Assembly (NCBI GenBank): GCA_023362775.1
Contig: JALMGJ010000025.1
Coordinates: 5,346,001-5,410,000 of the forward strand
DNA from: Charina bottae
Taxonomy: Eukaryota; Chordata; Lepidosauria; Squamata; Charinaidae
Reading direction: 5' to 3'
Length of the DNA stretch: 64,000 nt
A model generated the notes under the pieces. That model saw nothing but the letters and a program-made list of their open reading frames with translations. It ran no database searches and was not told the origin of the DNA. The number at the start of each line of letters is the position of its first letter. The first letter of the stretch is position 1. The translations under genes were made by a program, and so were the position numbers. Below, piece by piece: positions 31,790 to 43,479 of the stretch.

Positions 31790-32920
31790 CAAGTATATTC
31801 AAGTACATTTTTTTTAAATGCAACTAGTTGCACACTTCTCTTCCTCTTCTCCCCTTCCCAATTGCCCACAATTAGGTTGCAACTAATTTGGAGCAGCTCT
31901 TGTTTAGTTTTTAGCTTAAACAATTCATTTCTTAGCCTCTTTTTATGATCATAGTATTTCTAAAGTGGCTTAATGTTTTATATTATAAAAACAAATGCTA
32001 TGAATTTTCAAAGTGGGACTTCCTAGGGAATTGGTGTTGGGACTAGATGTTAGGAACAAGGTAACCAAGTTTGTTGATGATACTAAACCACTCGGTAGTA
32101 AAATCAAAACAGGACTATAAAAATCACTAAATATTGGCCTCTATGTGACACAAAATCCTGAATTATATGGAGTGTTGGGCTGATTAACAAGGTTCTTTTT
32201 TCCTTATATTTGCATGAATATAAGCAATAATATTATCTGATACTAGTGTGCATGTTGTTTTGTTTTCAATAATTACCTATTATTTATTCTACCTATAAAT
32301 AATGACCTATTATTTATACCTAGTATTTATTCTGAAAGTCTGTAACATCAGAGTTCATGATGGCTTATCTATTGCAAATTAGGAACTCTGGCTTACTAGT
32401 GAGTCCTTAGCTCAGTTTAAATTTGAATTTGGGATTTCAAGTACAATCGTAAACATATTGGGTAACAGAACTTCTGAATGGAGTACATTATTAGACACTA
32501 TGTGAACCTCTTGTTTTTGACTGCTGTAGAATAGAAATGACTTCTGAGGTCTTGCATTTTTTGTAACTGACAAATATTTAGTTGCATAGTAATAGAGTAA
32601 CTGTGCTATGTAGGAGGAATTACTGTTTAGCATCTTTTTTTCCCCACTGAAGGTATTAATAATGTTATGCTTCATTAAGCTTGGACGTAAGAGTTCTTTG
32701 ACTTCATAGGTGGTACTGAATTTGTTTTGTTCTTATTTTTGCATAGCTTGTTGTATTAAGGCATGATGGTTTTTATTTTTCCCTATACCAGTGGATTATT
32801 TATTCAGTGTGGTCAATTACCATTTTAGTCAGGATGTGCTGTGGGCAGAATACCACTTCTGAGTTTGAATCCCCTAGCTTCATTCAATAATATTTCAATA
32901 ATTACATGGAATGAGAACTA
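31790..32920. other. ASCC3 intron, nothing recognised
   Basis: AT-rich intron; no domain or repeat boundary recognised. Confidence 0.5.
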
Positions 32921-32929
32921 TCAGAATTA

Positions 32930-33930
32930 TCAAAAATACAAGCTGGTTTCAGAATAGGCAGAAGCCCTGGGATCACATTGCAAATACCCAAAAAGGCAAG
33001 AGAGTTCCAAAAAAGACAGTTATTTTTGCTTTATTGATTATACTAAGGCTTTTAACTGCATAGACCTCAAGAAATTGTGGACAGCCCTTTAAAACATAGG
33101 TATACCAGTCTACCTCGGCATATGAAGAATTTGTATGCTAACAGTTAGAATGGAAATGTGGAACAACTAATTGATTCAAAATTGAGGAAGGTGTGTGTCA
33201 AGATTGCATACTGCCCCACTTTCATTTTAATTTATATTGAGAACATATAACAAGAAATGCTCAGTTAGAAGAAACATAATATGGAATTAAAATTGATGGA
33301 AGAAATATTAATAATCTTAGATGAACTTTGGTGGCTGGAAGTGGGGAAGTCTCAAGGAATCTCTTGCCAAAGGTGAAAGAGGAAAATGCAAAAGCTGGTA
33401 TCGCTGCCTTGAGTTATCTATAAGAATAATAAAGGCGGGATAGAAAATTAAATATTTTTTTAAAAAAAATGTCAACTACTAGTGCCAATCCAACACAGCT
33501 AGTTGAAAGAGTAGTCTCTGGTCTTTCAGTCATAACATGGCTATGAGAGCTGGACCATCAGAAAGGTTGAACAAAGAAAAATCAGTGTGAGGCTGGAGAA
33601 AATGAAGTGTGAGGCTGGAGAAAATGATTGAGAGACTATTGGACAGCAAGAACAAATTATTCAGTACTAACTAAAGTAAATTCAGGCAGCTCATTGAAAG
33701 CACTAGTAATGAAGCTAAAGCTTATATATTTTGGACATACAATGCAGAAGCAAGAAACTTTAGAGAAGATCCTAATGCTTGGAAGAACTGAAGCCAATAA
33801 GAAAAGAGGTTGGCAAAAGACAAGATTGATAGATGTTATCACCAATATCAAAAAGGCAATTTCTGTCTGCAGACAATCCTAGCTTACTGTTGTCATGGGG
33901 TCATGAAGGGCCAGAAATGACTGAGCAACA
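32930..33930 (+). mobile_element. RTE-type LINE fragment, RT to C-terminus, decayed
   Basis: In broken frames the plus strand reads QAGFRIGRSPGITLQI, then FALLII-TKAFNC-ID-KLW-like text, the NGGRCVSRLHTAPLSF block (in place of GVRQGCILSP) and a C-terminus with SSLKALVMKLKLIYFGHTMQ and RTEANKKRGWQKTRLIDVI (33628-33882). The order matches RTE/BovB. Many stops show it is old. Confidence 0.7.
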
Positions 33931-34146
33931 GCAACAGATTCATTTTAAGCTGTGTTTCCTTAACCATTAATTTATGTTTGAAAGTAATATATGCAATTCT
34001 ACATGTTTCTACCACTTTTCATGGAAAGAGAAATACGTAATATCTTTCATTTACCAAATGTTAGTTGTGTACATTTTGAAAATATGCACCATATTTAAAA
34101 TGGTAGTTAAAGTTTCTAAAATAAAGTTTGGTGTCCTGCATTTCAG

Positions 34147-34218
34147 GTGCAGCAGCTGAATAATATGGATGAAGTTTGTTATGAAAATGTTTTGAAGCAA
34201 GTAACAGCTGGACATCAG
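34147..34218 (+). CDS. ASCC3: ASCC3 coding exon, 24 residues
   Basis: A 72-bp phase-0 exon preceded by TTTCAG and followed by GTATGT. It encodes VQQLNNMDEVCYENVLKQV followed by TAGHQ. As I recall the mammalian protein, the corresponding segment starts MQQLNNMDEVCYENVLKQV, so the first residue is a conservative Met to Val change at the splice border. It joins the TTNK end of the previous exon to VMVFVHARN of the next without change of phase. Confidence 0.95.
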
Positions 34219-34828
34219 GTATGTTTGGCTTATTGGCTTTTATTCAGAACATATTTGTGAATAATACCAGCAAGAATTTATATATAAATACTTTGATTTC
34301 GCTGTTCCATTTGGAAATCAGCTGACTCACCCTTCTGAAGATTTTGAATGAACTGGATGTCTTTAAAAATGTCATTTTGAGTAAGACAGCTGTGGGATCA
34401 AAGATTGTAGAATGCAAATGTAGAACCAAATAGAATTTCTTATCTATTCTTGCTCTTCTTCTGTAATATAAAAATAGGAACAAATGTGCCCTGACCTAAT
34501 GAAATAATGTACTCTTCTGCAAAAGGACTGTATTCCTATTTTAACAAATAAAACACTTAATTGCATAGGGGCCACTTGATCCATGGAGAATGACTGCACT
34601 AACAAACACCTGCAATCTGATGAGCCTGAATGGCCCTCTAGTCTATCAAGATGGTTGACACAATGCCAGGGAACCTAAATGGCCAAAATCTTGCCTTTTG
34701 TTTCTTGATATGCACACAGAAGTTCTGTGGCAGACTTGTTGATCAAATTGGGACTGCCCAGCTATTTTATAACTTCAATCTATACATTCTAGAGAGTAAA
34801 TTCAACCTTTATGAACAGAAGTCATTGA

Positions 34829-34986
34829 CTGTAGCTTGAATCATGTCAACTGGATTTCTATTTTCTCAGTGGAAACGTTTCGCTCCTTATCCAAGGAGCG
34901 AAACGTTTCCACTGAGAAAATAGAAATCCAGTTGACATGATTCAAGCTACAGACAATTCCACCTGGATGACTGAGAACCTTCATAG
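34829..34986. mobile_element. Penelope-like family C copy forming a perfect palindrome (158 bp)
   Basis: The insertion is bounded by an exact 14-bp duplication ACAGAAGTCATTGA (34815-34828, 34987-35000). Positions 34829-34888 and 34893-34952 are perfect reverse complements (60 of 60) around the 4-base loop ATCC. The right half plus the tail 34953-34986 is the 3' end of Penelope family C, as at 57578-57666. The palindrome centre coincides with the apical loop of the hammerhead stem II of the family. No CTGAAGA core remains. Confidence 0.92.
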
Positions 34987-35000
34987 ACAGAAGTCATTGA

Positions 35001-36117
35001 ATTACATCTAAGGATTTTGTGAAGTTTCTAGGCTTTTGTCCTTAAAATTCTTCTCCCTCTACCTCCAAGAGTTGAGTTAAATAGAGGAGTTTGGCAGAAA
35101 GATGTAGAACTCTCCACCTACAAATAAGAATACGACAGATAGCATCCCACTGTAATGAAGTTGTATGAAGAAATGGTTGGCAGTAGTTACATCCCCATTT
35201 CTAAGTATGAAAAGAGCAACTGCATTTATAAGTTTAACAGTTCATCATCCCATTAGTACCCAGTTATCTTTCATTCATGGGTATGGGTACTGATATTTAG
35301 AAGCCCCATTTTATATACCCAAAGTGTGTATTCGATTTGTTGGAAGGGAAAAATTCTGTCTACAAATGGGGTTACCATTATGCTTGCAAATGATGCAATA
35401 TTTGAGATATTTGAATTTGTATTGGGGGAAATTAAAAGTACCTCCATTTTCAGCCTGGTGGGCATTTGGGGAAAAAAATAAAGACATAAAAACAATATGA
35501 GTAATGAATTCGATTTTAGGGAATGAAGTCATTATGTAAACTAATAGGAATTATTATCAACAAAAATAAAAGCAATAGGCTGTTTTTGGTCTTTGCTTTA
35601 CCCTGTTTTTCCATTGATTAAAAAAGGAGGTTGCATAACAAAACAATCCAGTAGTTTTTCTTTTCTGGCATAAACCACCTATACAGTGGTTCCATAATAA
35701 AAACTGTTCAATTTAATTCAGAAGCCAATTAAATCATGTGTATCTTAAAGGGTTTGGGGAACACTATTTCTGGGTACAGTAGTTGTACTTATTCATGTTT
35801 GGTATCTCTCGTAGGAAGTGATGAACTTCTAGGTGCTGTTTCTGTTCTCACTTCATATTTATGTAAATGTTGCTTTCTTTCCCTTTGAATATCTGAATCC
35901 ATCTTGATTTTTTTTTCTTTGCCTAAAAAAAGTATGGTTCAGAATAAGTTCAGATACTTTGTAATGGATTATACATCTAGAATGGCATAAGAAGTATACC
36001 AGAAGAGAGTCTTGTACAGACATAAGGCCTTATTAATGTTTCTTTTAATCCTTCCTACTTCCCTTCTTTAAAATATGTCCTACGTGTAACCCAAACATTG
36101 ATAACTAGTGCCTTTCA
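35001..36117. other. ASCC3 intron, nothing recognised
   Basis: AT-rich intron; no domain or repeat boundary recognised. Confidence 0.5.
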
Positions 36118-36130
36118 AAAGCTCCATAAA

Positions 36131-36525
36131 TCATTGGCGATCACTCGTAGCCGAGTAAGATTGTCTTCCAAAGGTAAAATTTTAACGGTGGATCCGTAAG
36201 TGGCTATAAAGGCCAATTCTGGATCCGCACAACCTCCCACAATGAGGGCATAGGTTTCCGGGTGGGAGACGGTCATGATGAGGGTTTGCCTGACGTGCCT
36301 TCCTTTTAGCTCTTTTCTCCTTTTCGCCCTGTACTCGTGCTTCTTCAAAGTCCATAACGCCATTAATAAAGGATGACCTCCAATTGAAACGCTCATGAGT
36401 TAGGGCTTCCCAGTTCTCAATGCTGATATTACATTTTTTTAAATTAGCTTTGAGAGTATCTTTGAATCACTTTTGCTGTCCACCAATATTCCGTTTTCCA
36501 TTCTTAAGTTGGGAGTAAAATCCAT
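36131..36525 (-). mobile_element. Unclassified LINE-like repeat, 395 bp, no poly(A)
   Basis: The insertion is bounded by a 13-bp duplication AAAGCTCCATAAA (36118-36130, 36526-36538). On the minus strand it encodes an open segment with EYRAKRRKELKGRHVRQTLI, HPETYALIVGGCADPELAF and TYGSTVKILPLEDNLTRL. The frame runs right to the 3' edge of the insertion (RVIAND), so there is essentially no 3' UTR and no A-tail. I do not recognise the family. Long duplications and 5' truncation suggest target-primed reverse transcription. A rearranged copy is at 31691-31772. Confidence 0.75.
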
Positions 36526-37063
36526 AAAGCTCCATAAAATGTTCTTGGCATCTATTCAGTTAACTTTCTAATTGCATTCCTCTTTAAGAAGAAGGAAGAA
36601 GAAGAGCATTGTCCTTCAGGAAAGCTTGTTCTAATGAGCATTCAGGGGATAATTCAAAACTTCAGAATGCCTGTTAGCCATAATTAAAGGCCATCTCCTC
36701 ACTTACCTCTTATATTACCTGGTAATGTCACTGTGCTTATTTTAGCTACCATATGTAGTTTAAATATAATAAGTACAAAATAGGAGAGAATATTATTTAA
36801 CAGATAAAGCACAACATTCTAATGCATATTAAATTCTAGGTAATGAAAAACAAAACACAGGAACAATTTTAGAAACTTAACATTTTTTTAGCAATGGCTT
36901 AATTTATGTTCATGGATATCTGTAGTTCTAAATATATATTTAAAGGCCTTGGATTTTGTGGACTTTTTTATTTGGTTAGTAATAGAGATAAAAAATTGCA
37001 TTAGTACATATAAAAATTGGGATAAATAATCCACAATTATGTACATTAATTCAATAAAAAGAA

Positions 37064-37310
37064 ATATTTATTTATTTATTTATTTAAATCTATTGGTCAC
37101 CCAACTCCAATGGACTCTGGGCAACATACAAAACTAGGGAAAACATAAAAACAGCTAAAAACATTGAATCAAACAGACAACCCAGACTAACATAATCTAA
37201 TAGAAAAATTTGGCTGTCCAGACTGCAATACCATCAGGGCTTTGGCTCTGCCCGGGCACGAAAAGCCCAATCCTGCCAGATGCACTGCAGGGCTTCCTTT
37301 TGACTCTCCC
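37064..37310 (-). mobile_element. L2/CR1-type LINE 3' end
   Basis: The plus strand begins with an ATTT repeat (37066-37086) followed by TTGGTCACCCAACTCCAATGG and CTCTGGGCAACATACAAAAC, the antisense of the L2-like 3' UTR seen also at 63550-63720. Further text (about 37240-37310) resembles the antisense of the C-terminal tail. It is short and old. Confidence 0.6.
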
Positions 37311-38603
37311 TTGATAAACTGAAAAAGTGACTTTTTATTTTAGCTATAGTTATGTGACAATTCAACAATCATTTTTCATGAACTGGACTATTTTTCATGG
37401 ACCAGAGTCGTTGAGGATGAGGCGGTGTAGAAGTTTAATAATAAATTTAATATGTTAAAATAATAGTTAAAACTTGTGTTGTCAAACCAACTGTCCCAAG
37501 ATGATATACACCTAGAAACAATGACTCCAGGTAGTTCTTTACTATAGAAACAAGATGGTATAAAAGAACCAATCGAATCTGTTACTTGCATTATGAAATG
37601 AACACTATTTTTTTTTCTAGAAGCTACTGTAGTTGTAATATTTTTAACAATATTTGGAACATAAGCTTCAACATCAGTCAGATTGAACCAATTGAGGATT
37701 GTGATGATGGAATGCTTCACACATTAGAGCAGGATGACCTGGTGTATCAGACTATAAAATATTAGACCAACTTGAGATAGGTTGTCTCTTCATTTAAATG
37801 ATTGGGTGAAAGATCTAACTGTAGAAATGTGTAAAGAGCACTGGATAATTATGATCTAGTAAATTTGATGTACTCATTCCAAAGGTTGACAGAGGGCTCA
37901 TAATGCCTCCACTCCATGCTATTTAGTGTTCAGTCATCGTAACTGGCAAGTTGGTATAATAATTATATTGTCATGAGAAAAGCTGTTCATAATATGTGTT
38001 TGTTTAGCCCAAGATAAATCATATCAGATTTACTAACAAACTGATCAAGTGATTAAATGTTATCTCTTAACCTTAAAATATAAAAGCATTGCTTATTCAT
38101 TCTGTTAAGCATGTATTTTCATTGAACCTACCTGTTTTGTGCAAACAGGAGTGGCAGAGGAGAAATGGCTTAAAATGTCCTTGAATTTGTTAATGTACGG
38201 TATGTATAGTGATAGCATTCTTCCCTTTATCATGTTAATTGCTGTTAAGGATAATTTTCATTTTATACAGAATTAGCTTGCTTTTATCATAGGTTTATCA
38301 TAAGTGTGAGTTTCTAGAACAGATTATTTTTTAAGAGAATTTAGATTCTATCCATTCAAATATTTATAGAATCTCTTCTAATTGAAATGTCAAAATTCTT
38401 ACAGGTTGTTGGCTATAATGCATACTGTTGTCTCTTTTTCCACATGGTTAACTGTCCTGTTCCCTCAGTTATTATTTTGCCATAGTAATTAGGTTAATCT
38501 TCCTAATTTTCCCCTCAACCTTCAGGGAAACTAGAAAAGTTCCTTTATTTTTGTTTCTATATGTTAAGCTATCTGAACCTACTGAATGAAATCCAATATT
38601 ACT
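37311..38603. other. ASCC3 intron, nothing recognised
   Basis: AT-rich intron; no domain or repeat boundary recognised. Confidence 0.5.
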
Positions 38604-38611
38604 CATTAGAT

Positions 38612-38910
38612 CAGCGGTCTCCAACCTTTCTGGCACCAGGGACCAGTTGTGGAAGAAAATTTTTCCATGGACCGGGAGGGGGGTGGGGTTTGCAGGCGGG
38701 AGCCAATCGCGTGCACCAGGAGGCAGGGTTTGCAGGCGGGAGCCAATCTCGCACACCGGTGGGCGGGGTTTGCAGGCGGGAGCCAATCGTGCGCACCGTG
38801 GGTGGGGTAATCACATGCACTGGGGGGGTTGCAGGCAGGAGCCCCGTGGCCCACTTCCTAACAGGCTGGGGCCCACTAGTGGGCCATGGACAACAGGTTG
38901 GGGACCCCTG
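38612..38910. mobile_element. hAT-type MITE with CCAAT-containing tandem units, copy 2 (299 bp)
   Basis: The ends are CAGCGGTCTCCAACC and GGTTGGGGACCCCTG, with a perfect 8-bp duplication CATTAGAT (38604-38611, 38911-38918). The interior holds about four copies of a ~30-bp unit, GTTTGCAGGCGGGAGCCAAT then a variable spacer (38688-38800). The open frames over it on both strands are artefacts of the tandem units. Confidence 0.92.
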
Positions 38911-38919
38911 CATTAGATG

Positions 38920-39790
38920 ACTTCTCCTCTGCTGCAAACTCTATGTATACATCCCAAACTGTATTAGTCAGCCTTGGTAGATTCTGCAGAGCAGATATGA
39001 AAACTCATAGGGGTCCACTGGCAGGAACAGGGCAATTGGATTTCACCATTATTTTAAAACATTAAATTCTGGGGTTATGTTTAAAGAAAGAATAAGCTTG
39101 CCATAATCAGTCTTAGGTTGAAAAGAGAATTAGGTCTGTGCAACTGGTTACGCTAGTGAACATTTTGGAAAATTAGGAATACACTCCAGGGAAAGTTTAT
39201 TGTTGATTGATTGTTTTTATTAAGCTAAGAGGGCATAGGGAAAGAAGAAATTAATTGTGAGAAAAGGTAGCCTTCTTTTTCATGTACACCTTAATTTGCT
39301 TTTGCTGTGGTTAACTATCCACATTACATGATGTGGTTGTAATTTTCCTTCCTAAAGAAGCCAGCCAAATGAGGACAACAATTGAGGAATATACTGTATA
39401 TTGTGCACAAGGGAAAGGCAGGGTTGACTTTGAAAATGTCCCTAGTTTGAAGTTTTCTTCCTCTTCTCTCCAATATGTAACAAAAACTATGCTATGATTT
39501 GTGGCTTTCCATGCTTCCTCCAGCAGCCGCCAGTGGCCTGGACTTCTAGTGGAAAAGTTCACATGGTTATGACATCCGTGAGAAGTAACCTGTATTAGGC
39601 TTCTCTGTCTTTCCCAGTTGTCTAGAATTTTTAAATGTTTCAACAAATGTAGTGTGCCAGTGCATGCTGCTTCACAAAGGAAGAACAGTATAAATTCTAA
39701 AAATTAAACATCTTCAGTTCCTTATGTTTCTTACATGTTTTCTGGCATGTCAGGGCTGACTTGCTTTATATTCCTGACTGTTAATAGAAC
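38920..39790. other. ASCC3 intron, nothing recognised
   Basis: AT-rich intron between two MITEs; no domain or repeat boundary recognised. Confidence 0.5.
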
Positions 39791-39799
39791 AGGTTAATT

Positions 39800-40005
39800 C
39801 ACAGCTTTCCAAACCGTGTGTCGTGACACTTTAGTGTGTCGCAACACACAGTTTGGTGTGTCGCCACACAACCCGGGAGCAGGGGTGGCGCGCCATCAGC
39901 GCTTACGCATTTTAGCGGAGGCCGCTGCCGCCGCCACCATGCATGCCACCGCCGCGCACCGCCGCCGCTGGTGTGTCGCCAACGGCGGCAGATTGGAAAG
40001 CACTG
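39800..40005. mobile_element. hAT-type MITE, TTTCCAAA-end family, copy 2 (206 bp)
   Basis: The ends are CACAGCTTTCCAAA and TTGGAAAGCACTG, with an 8-bp duplication GGTTAATT/GGTTAACT differing at one base (39792-39799, 40006-40013). The core is rich in GCC and contains GTGTGTCGCAACAC. It is shorter than copy 1 by loss of part of the GC-rich core. Confidence 0.88.
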
Positions 40006-40141
40006 GGTTAACTAATGCACAATGAATCTTCAGCAATAATGCTGAAGAATTGTTAGGAATGTCTGGTTACGTATTATAAAGACAAATTTCAGGAATGGGT
40101 AACAGTGGCAATGCTGAGGAGTCTTTTCTGTACTAGGGATT

Positions 40142-40142
<1 letters not shown>

Positions 40143-40188
<46 letters not shown>

Positions 40189-40191
40189 TGG
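40143..40191. repeat. (TTA)n microsatellite
   Basis: About sixteen TTA units. The following text TTGGATTTATCACCGCCCATC resembles the 3' UTR of the L2-like LINE (compare 63585-63605), so the array probably grew from a LINE tail. Confidence 0.9.
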
Positions 40192-40229
40192 ATTTATCAC
40201 CGCCCATCTCTACCATGGTAGACTATTTT

Positions 40230-43220
40230 AGTTTTGATCTGCTCTCAACTTCCTCTGATTTCACACATGGATGTTTTCTGATTTATAAGCTGCAGTGCAC
40301 ACACACTTAGTTCTGTGCATGGTGTTTTTAGCATATATTTCTGCACACAGAGTCTAGTTTCTCATATTATATGATAGCATTTAGAACTAGTTGGCTAGAA
40401 TTGCTTGTTTGTCAACAAGACAATGTATGTTTTCAAATAGCTTACCTTTTAAGAAGCCATGGGCTGCAACAAAATCCATCTTGTTTTTCATCTGCAATGC
40501 TGGTTACCCATTCTCAAACCCCATTTCTTTCTCACACGTGATTTATACTCGCCATCTGTACACATGCAGTTCACATAGACTATTGAAGCAGGCAGCTGAT
40601 CATTGCCTCCCTGCTATTCTAGTCTTCCTTTGCCCCCTTTCTTCCCAATATCTCACTTTCTCTTCTTCAGACCTTTCTTCAACCTTTTTGTAGGTACTAT
40701 TGATAATGCCGCAATGGTCTACATCAGGAGAGTAGTATCAGCTCTAAGTGCTCTGTTGCATGTGATTGTATGGGCCCCAGGAGTTGAACTCGTTACCTAG
40801 TTAAGGATTCTAAATGTTTTAATTTAAGATTGTTCATAGGCTACTTCCTTTAACTGAAATCCCTTTTCATGGAAGTACAAATAGCTTTTAAGCCAACTGT
40901 AGGTTTATTCAGCCATATGCAAGAAGATAAAAGCTGTGAGGGAATTCTTTCATTGATGTGTAGTGAATTATTCTGGACAAGGCCAACTCTGGTATCTCAG
41001 AGTGAATACCCATGGCCCTATTTCCTCATGCAGTTCCTGTTCTGACCTAATGGAGCCCTCAACCTAAGTTGGAAGTCCTCTGCAAACTAGCAGTGCAAAC
41101 CTGCAACAAGAGCTATTTGTCCCACCATCTACACATGAGGAAGACAAGGAAAAAATGTGCCAGAAAAAGAATTTAAGATTTCAGAAAGACAGCAACAATA
41201 GTTTGCCTCGCTCAGTTTTGGCTCCGGCCCAGCCTGCTTTCTTGTTCAGCTCCACCCAGATTTTTGCCTCAGTTTTCTCCCAATGCAGAGAACTGGGCAG
41301 AGTATTTGAGTGGCATTGAACCCAAATCCAAGAACAGTACACTATGACAGAGGATTGTCTATTTAAGGAGGATACCAGAGAAAAGCTTCCATTGTGGGAG
41401 CAGTACTGGCTTCTGAGACCTGTCACCAGCCAGAAATGCTGCCATTTCTAAGCACCGAAGTATCTTGGCTCGCACAGGCAACCACTACAGTTGATGATAG
41501 ATTTTATTTTCCATAAAAAGTCACATTACTGCTGAGCTAAAGAGAAGCGATGGGTGGAAATCACAGGATATTTGCTTTTTTTTGCAAATTGATTCTGAAA
41601 CAAGATGGAAAGACTTGCAGATTAAATATGTAAATTTGGGGGGGGGAAACCAAAAACCTGATACTGGTAGATTACTTCTTCTAGTCAGGGAGCTTCAACT
41701 CCTAAAGGTTAGGCTTTGAATCTTTATAAATTCATTCATGTTTGAAAATTGGCCTTCTCTCTTTGTTACATGGCAGGCTGATAAAATTTGGTTCTCTGCA
41801 TGGTGGAGGGAACATTTTGAATGGGCCTTGCAAGCAGGCGAGAACTATGTTCAGTTCAGTTTTGAGTAAAACTTACTATGCTTTTAATTACCTTAAAACA
41901 GTACAAAAAGAACTTGATGTTTAAAGTGTGAGTATGAGAGGAGAAACAGATTTGTCCATCTGTATTAAAGAGCTTGAACTGGCAATGAGAATGCAGACTA
42001 AATGAAGCCTTTCTCAAATCTATCCTAATATCTGTATTCTGTTCGTTTTTCTTTTGTTCTTTTCCCCATTTCAATGCGGTATTACAGTTACGTTACATTT
42101 TAAAATTATAAATTGATTATATATTTTATAAGAGACTAATATAAGAATTTATTCTAACAGGCTAACATAATGTTTGTTATTTTACTTCAAATCCAGGACT
42201 ATAAACATTGTACTTCTTGTACAATTATTGTAGGTTGCCTTTTAATTCAGTTGTGCAGGTCATCTTTTGAGGAGAACCTAAATATTGTTTCTGTTTAGTC
42301 TTATCTGTAAGACCTCATGTACGTCTAATGAGGAAAGGAGCCTGAATTGACCTCTGTAGTTACTAGGATCCTAGGCACGATGGGGTATACATTTCAGGCA
42401 ATTCTCCTCTTTTGGCTTCTAAAAAGAAGCTATGGCTGAGGTTGGAGAGAAGCACATTGTAGATAGTAAATTATTAGAAATAATTTTTATTAAGATCCAT
42501 TGCATACAATTATGAGCCCCAGCGTTGGCTTTATTCTATGGATTTTGGCCCACTAGTAGACATTCCATGACTTCCCTTTAAGCTACAAATGCTATGCTAA
42601 AGGATGAAATCTATTAATTTCTTTATTTTAAAATTAGTGCAATTTGTTGAAGTAGATAGCAAAAGAAATTAGTGGCTCTGTTCTGTACAGTTTTAAAAGA
42701 ATGCGAGCACACATACTGATATCCATACAATATGCACACAAACAACAGAAAGGCTCCTTTGTGTCCCTAGCAGCTTTTTGATCTAGCAGAGAGCTGCTCC
42801 GATAGTTACTTACATTTTATATGGTGAAGTGGTATAATGTAGAACTAGGGCCTTGCTTAAAATCTCCATTAGGCTTTAGTCTCTATTATTTTATAACATC
42901 AAATTAAGTAAGAGGAAAAAATATATGAAAAGTATATTAACAACGTGATATAACTTTAAAAGGAAAAAAGGAGGGAGCCTGAAAAACCGTATCAAAAGAA
43001 AAGAACCATTAACCAAATGCTTAATAATCCTTTTCCTTGTTTTCATGACCAAAAAAAAAGACTAATTCACATTTATTTATTTAATCAAACTTATAGAGCC
43101 ACTGAATTCAACCAACTCTGGATAGCTTTTAATAAAAGTAGCCAATACAAAACCCCCAGTAAGATAGCAAGACAAGATAGAAATGATAAAAGTCTTTTTC
43201 TTTTTCTTACTTTATATTAG
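40230..43220. other. ASCC3 intron, no gene recognised
   Basis: This is a three-kilobase AT-rich stretch. It has several short open frames (for example 40391-40693 +, 41181-41426 -) with no recognisable domain. I saw no TIRs or LTR edges. Confidence 0.5.
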
Positions 43221-43269
43221 TTTGTATTAGTGTTTATCTTCCTTTTTTAAAAAAAATAATAAAATTATT

Positions 43270-43465
43270 GTAATTACACACACACATATATGTATATGTA
43301 TATATATGTGTATGTGTGTATACACAGTGTGTGTGTGTGTGTATACATACATACATACATACATACATACATACATACAGTGTGTGTGTATGTATATATA
43401 TATACACATACATACATACAGTATATATAGATAGATACACACACACACACACAATATAGATACAC
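43270..43465. repeat. Compound microsatellite (CA, TA, ATAC/GTAT)
   Basis: Runs of CA/TG alternate with TATG, CATA and TATA units. The three overlapping open frames here, rich in Tyr, Cys, Val and His, are translation artefacts. Confidence 0.95.
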
Positions 43466-43479
43466 ACACACAACTCAAA

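Noticed and set aside
38472..38937. Repetitive proteins with GSRLQTP / GFAGGS units on both strands
   Set aside because: They are translations of the tandem CCAAT units in a hAT MITE; the same peptides recur at 17304-17608, 46899-47187 and 56092-56422.
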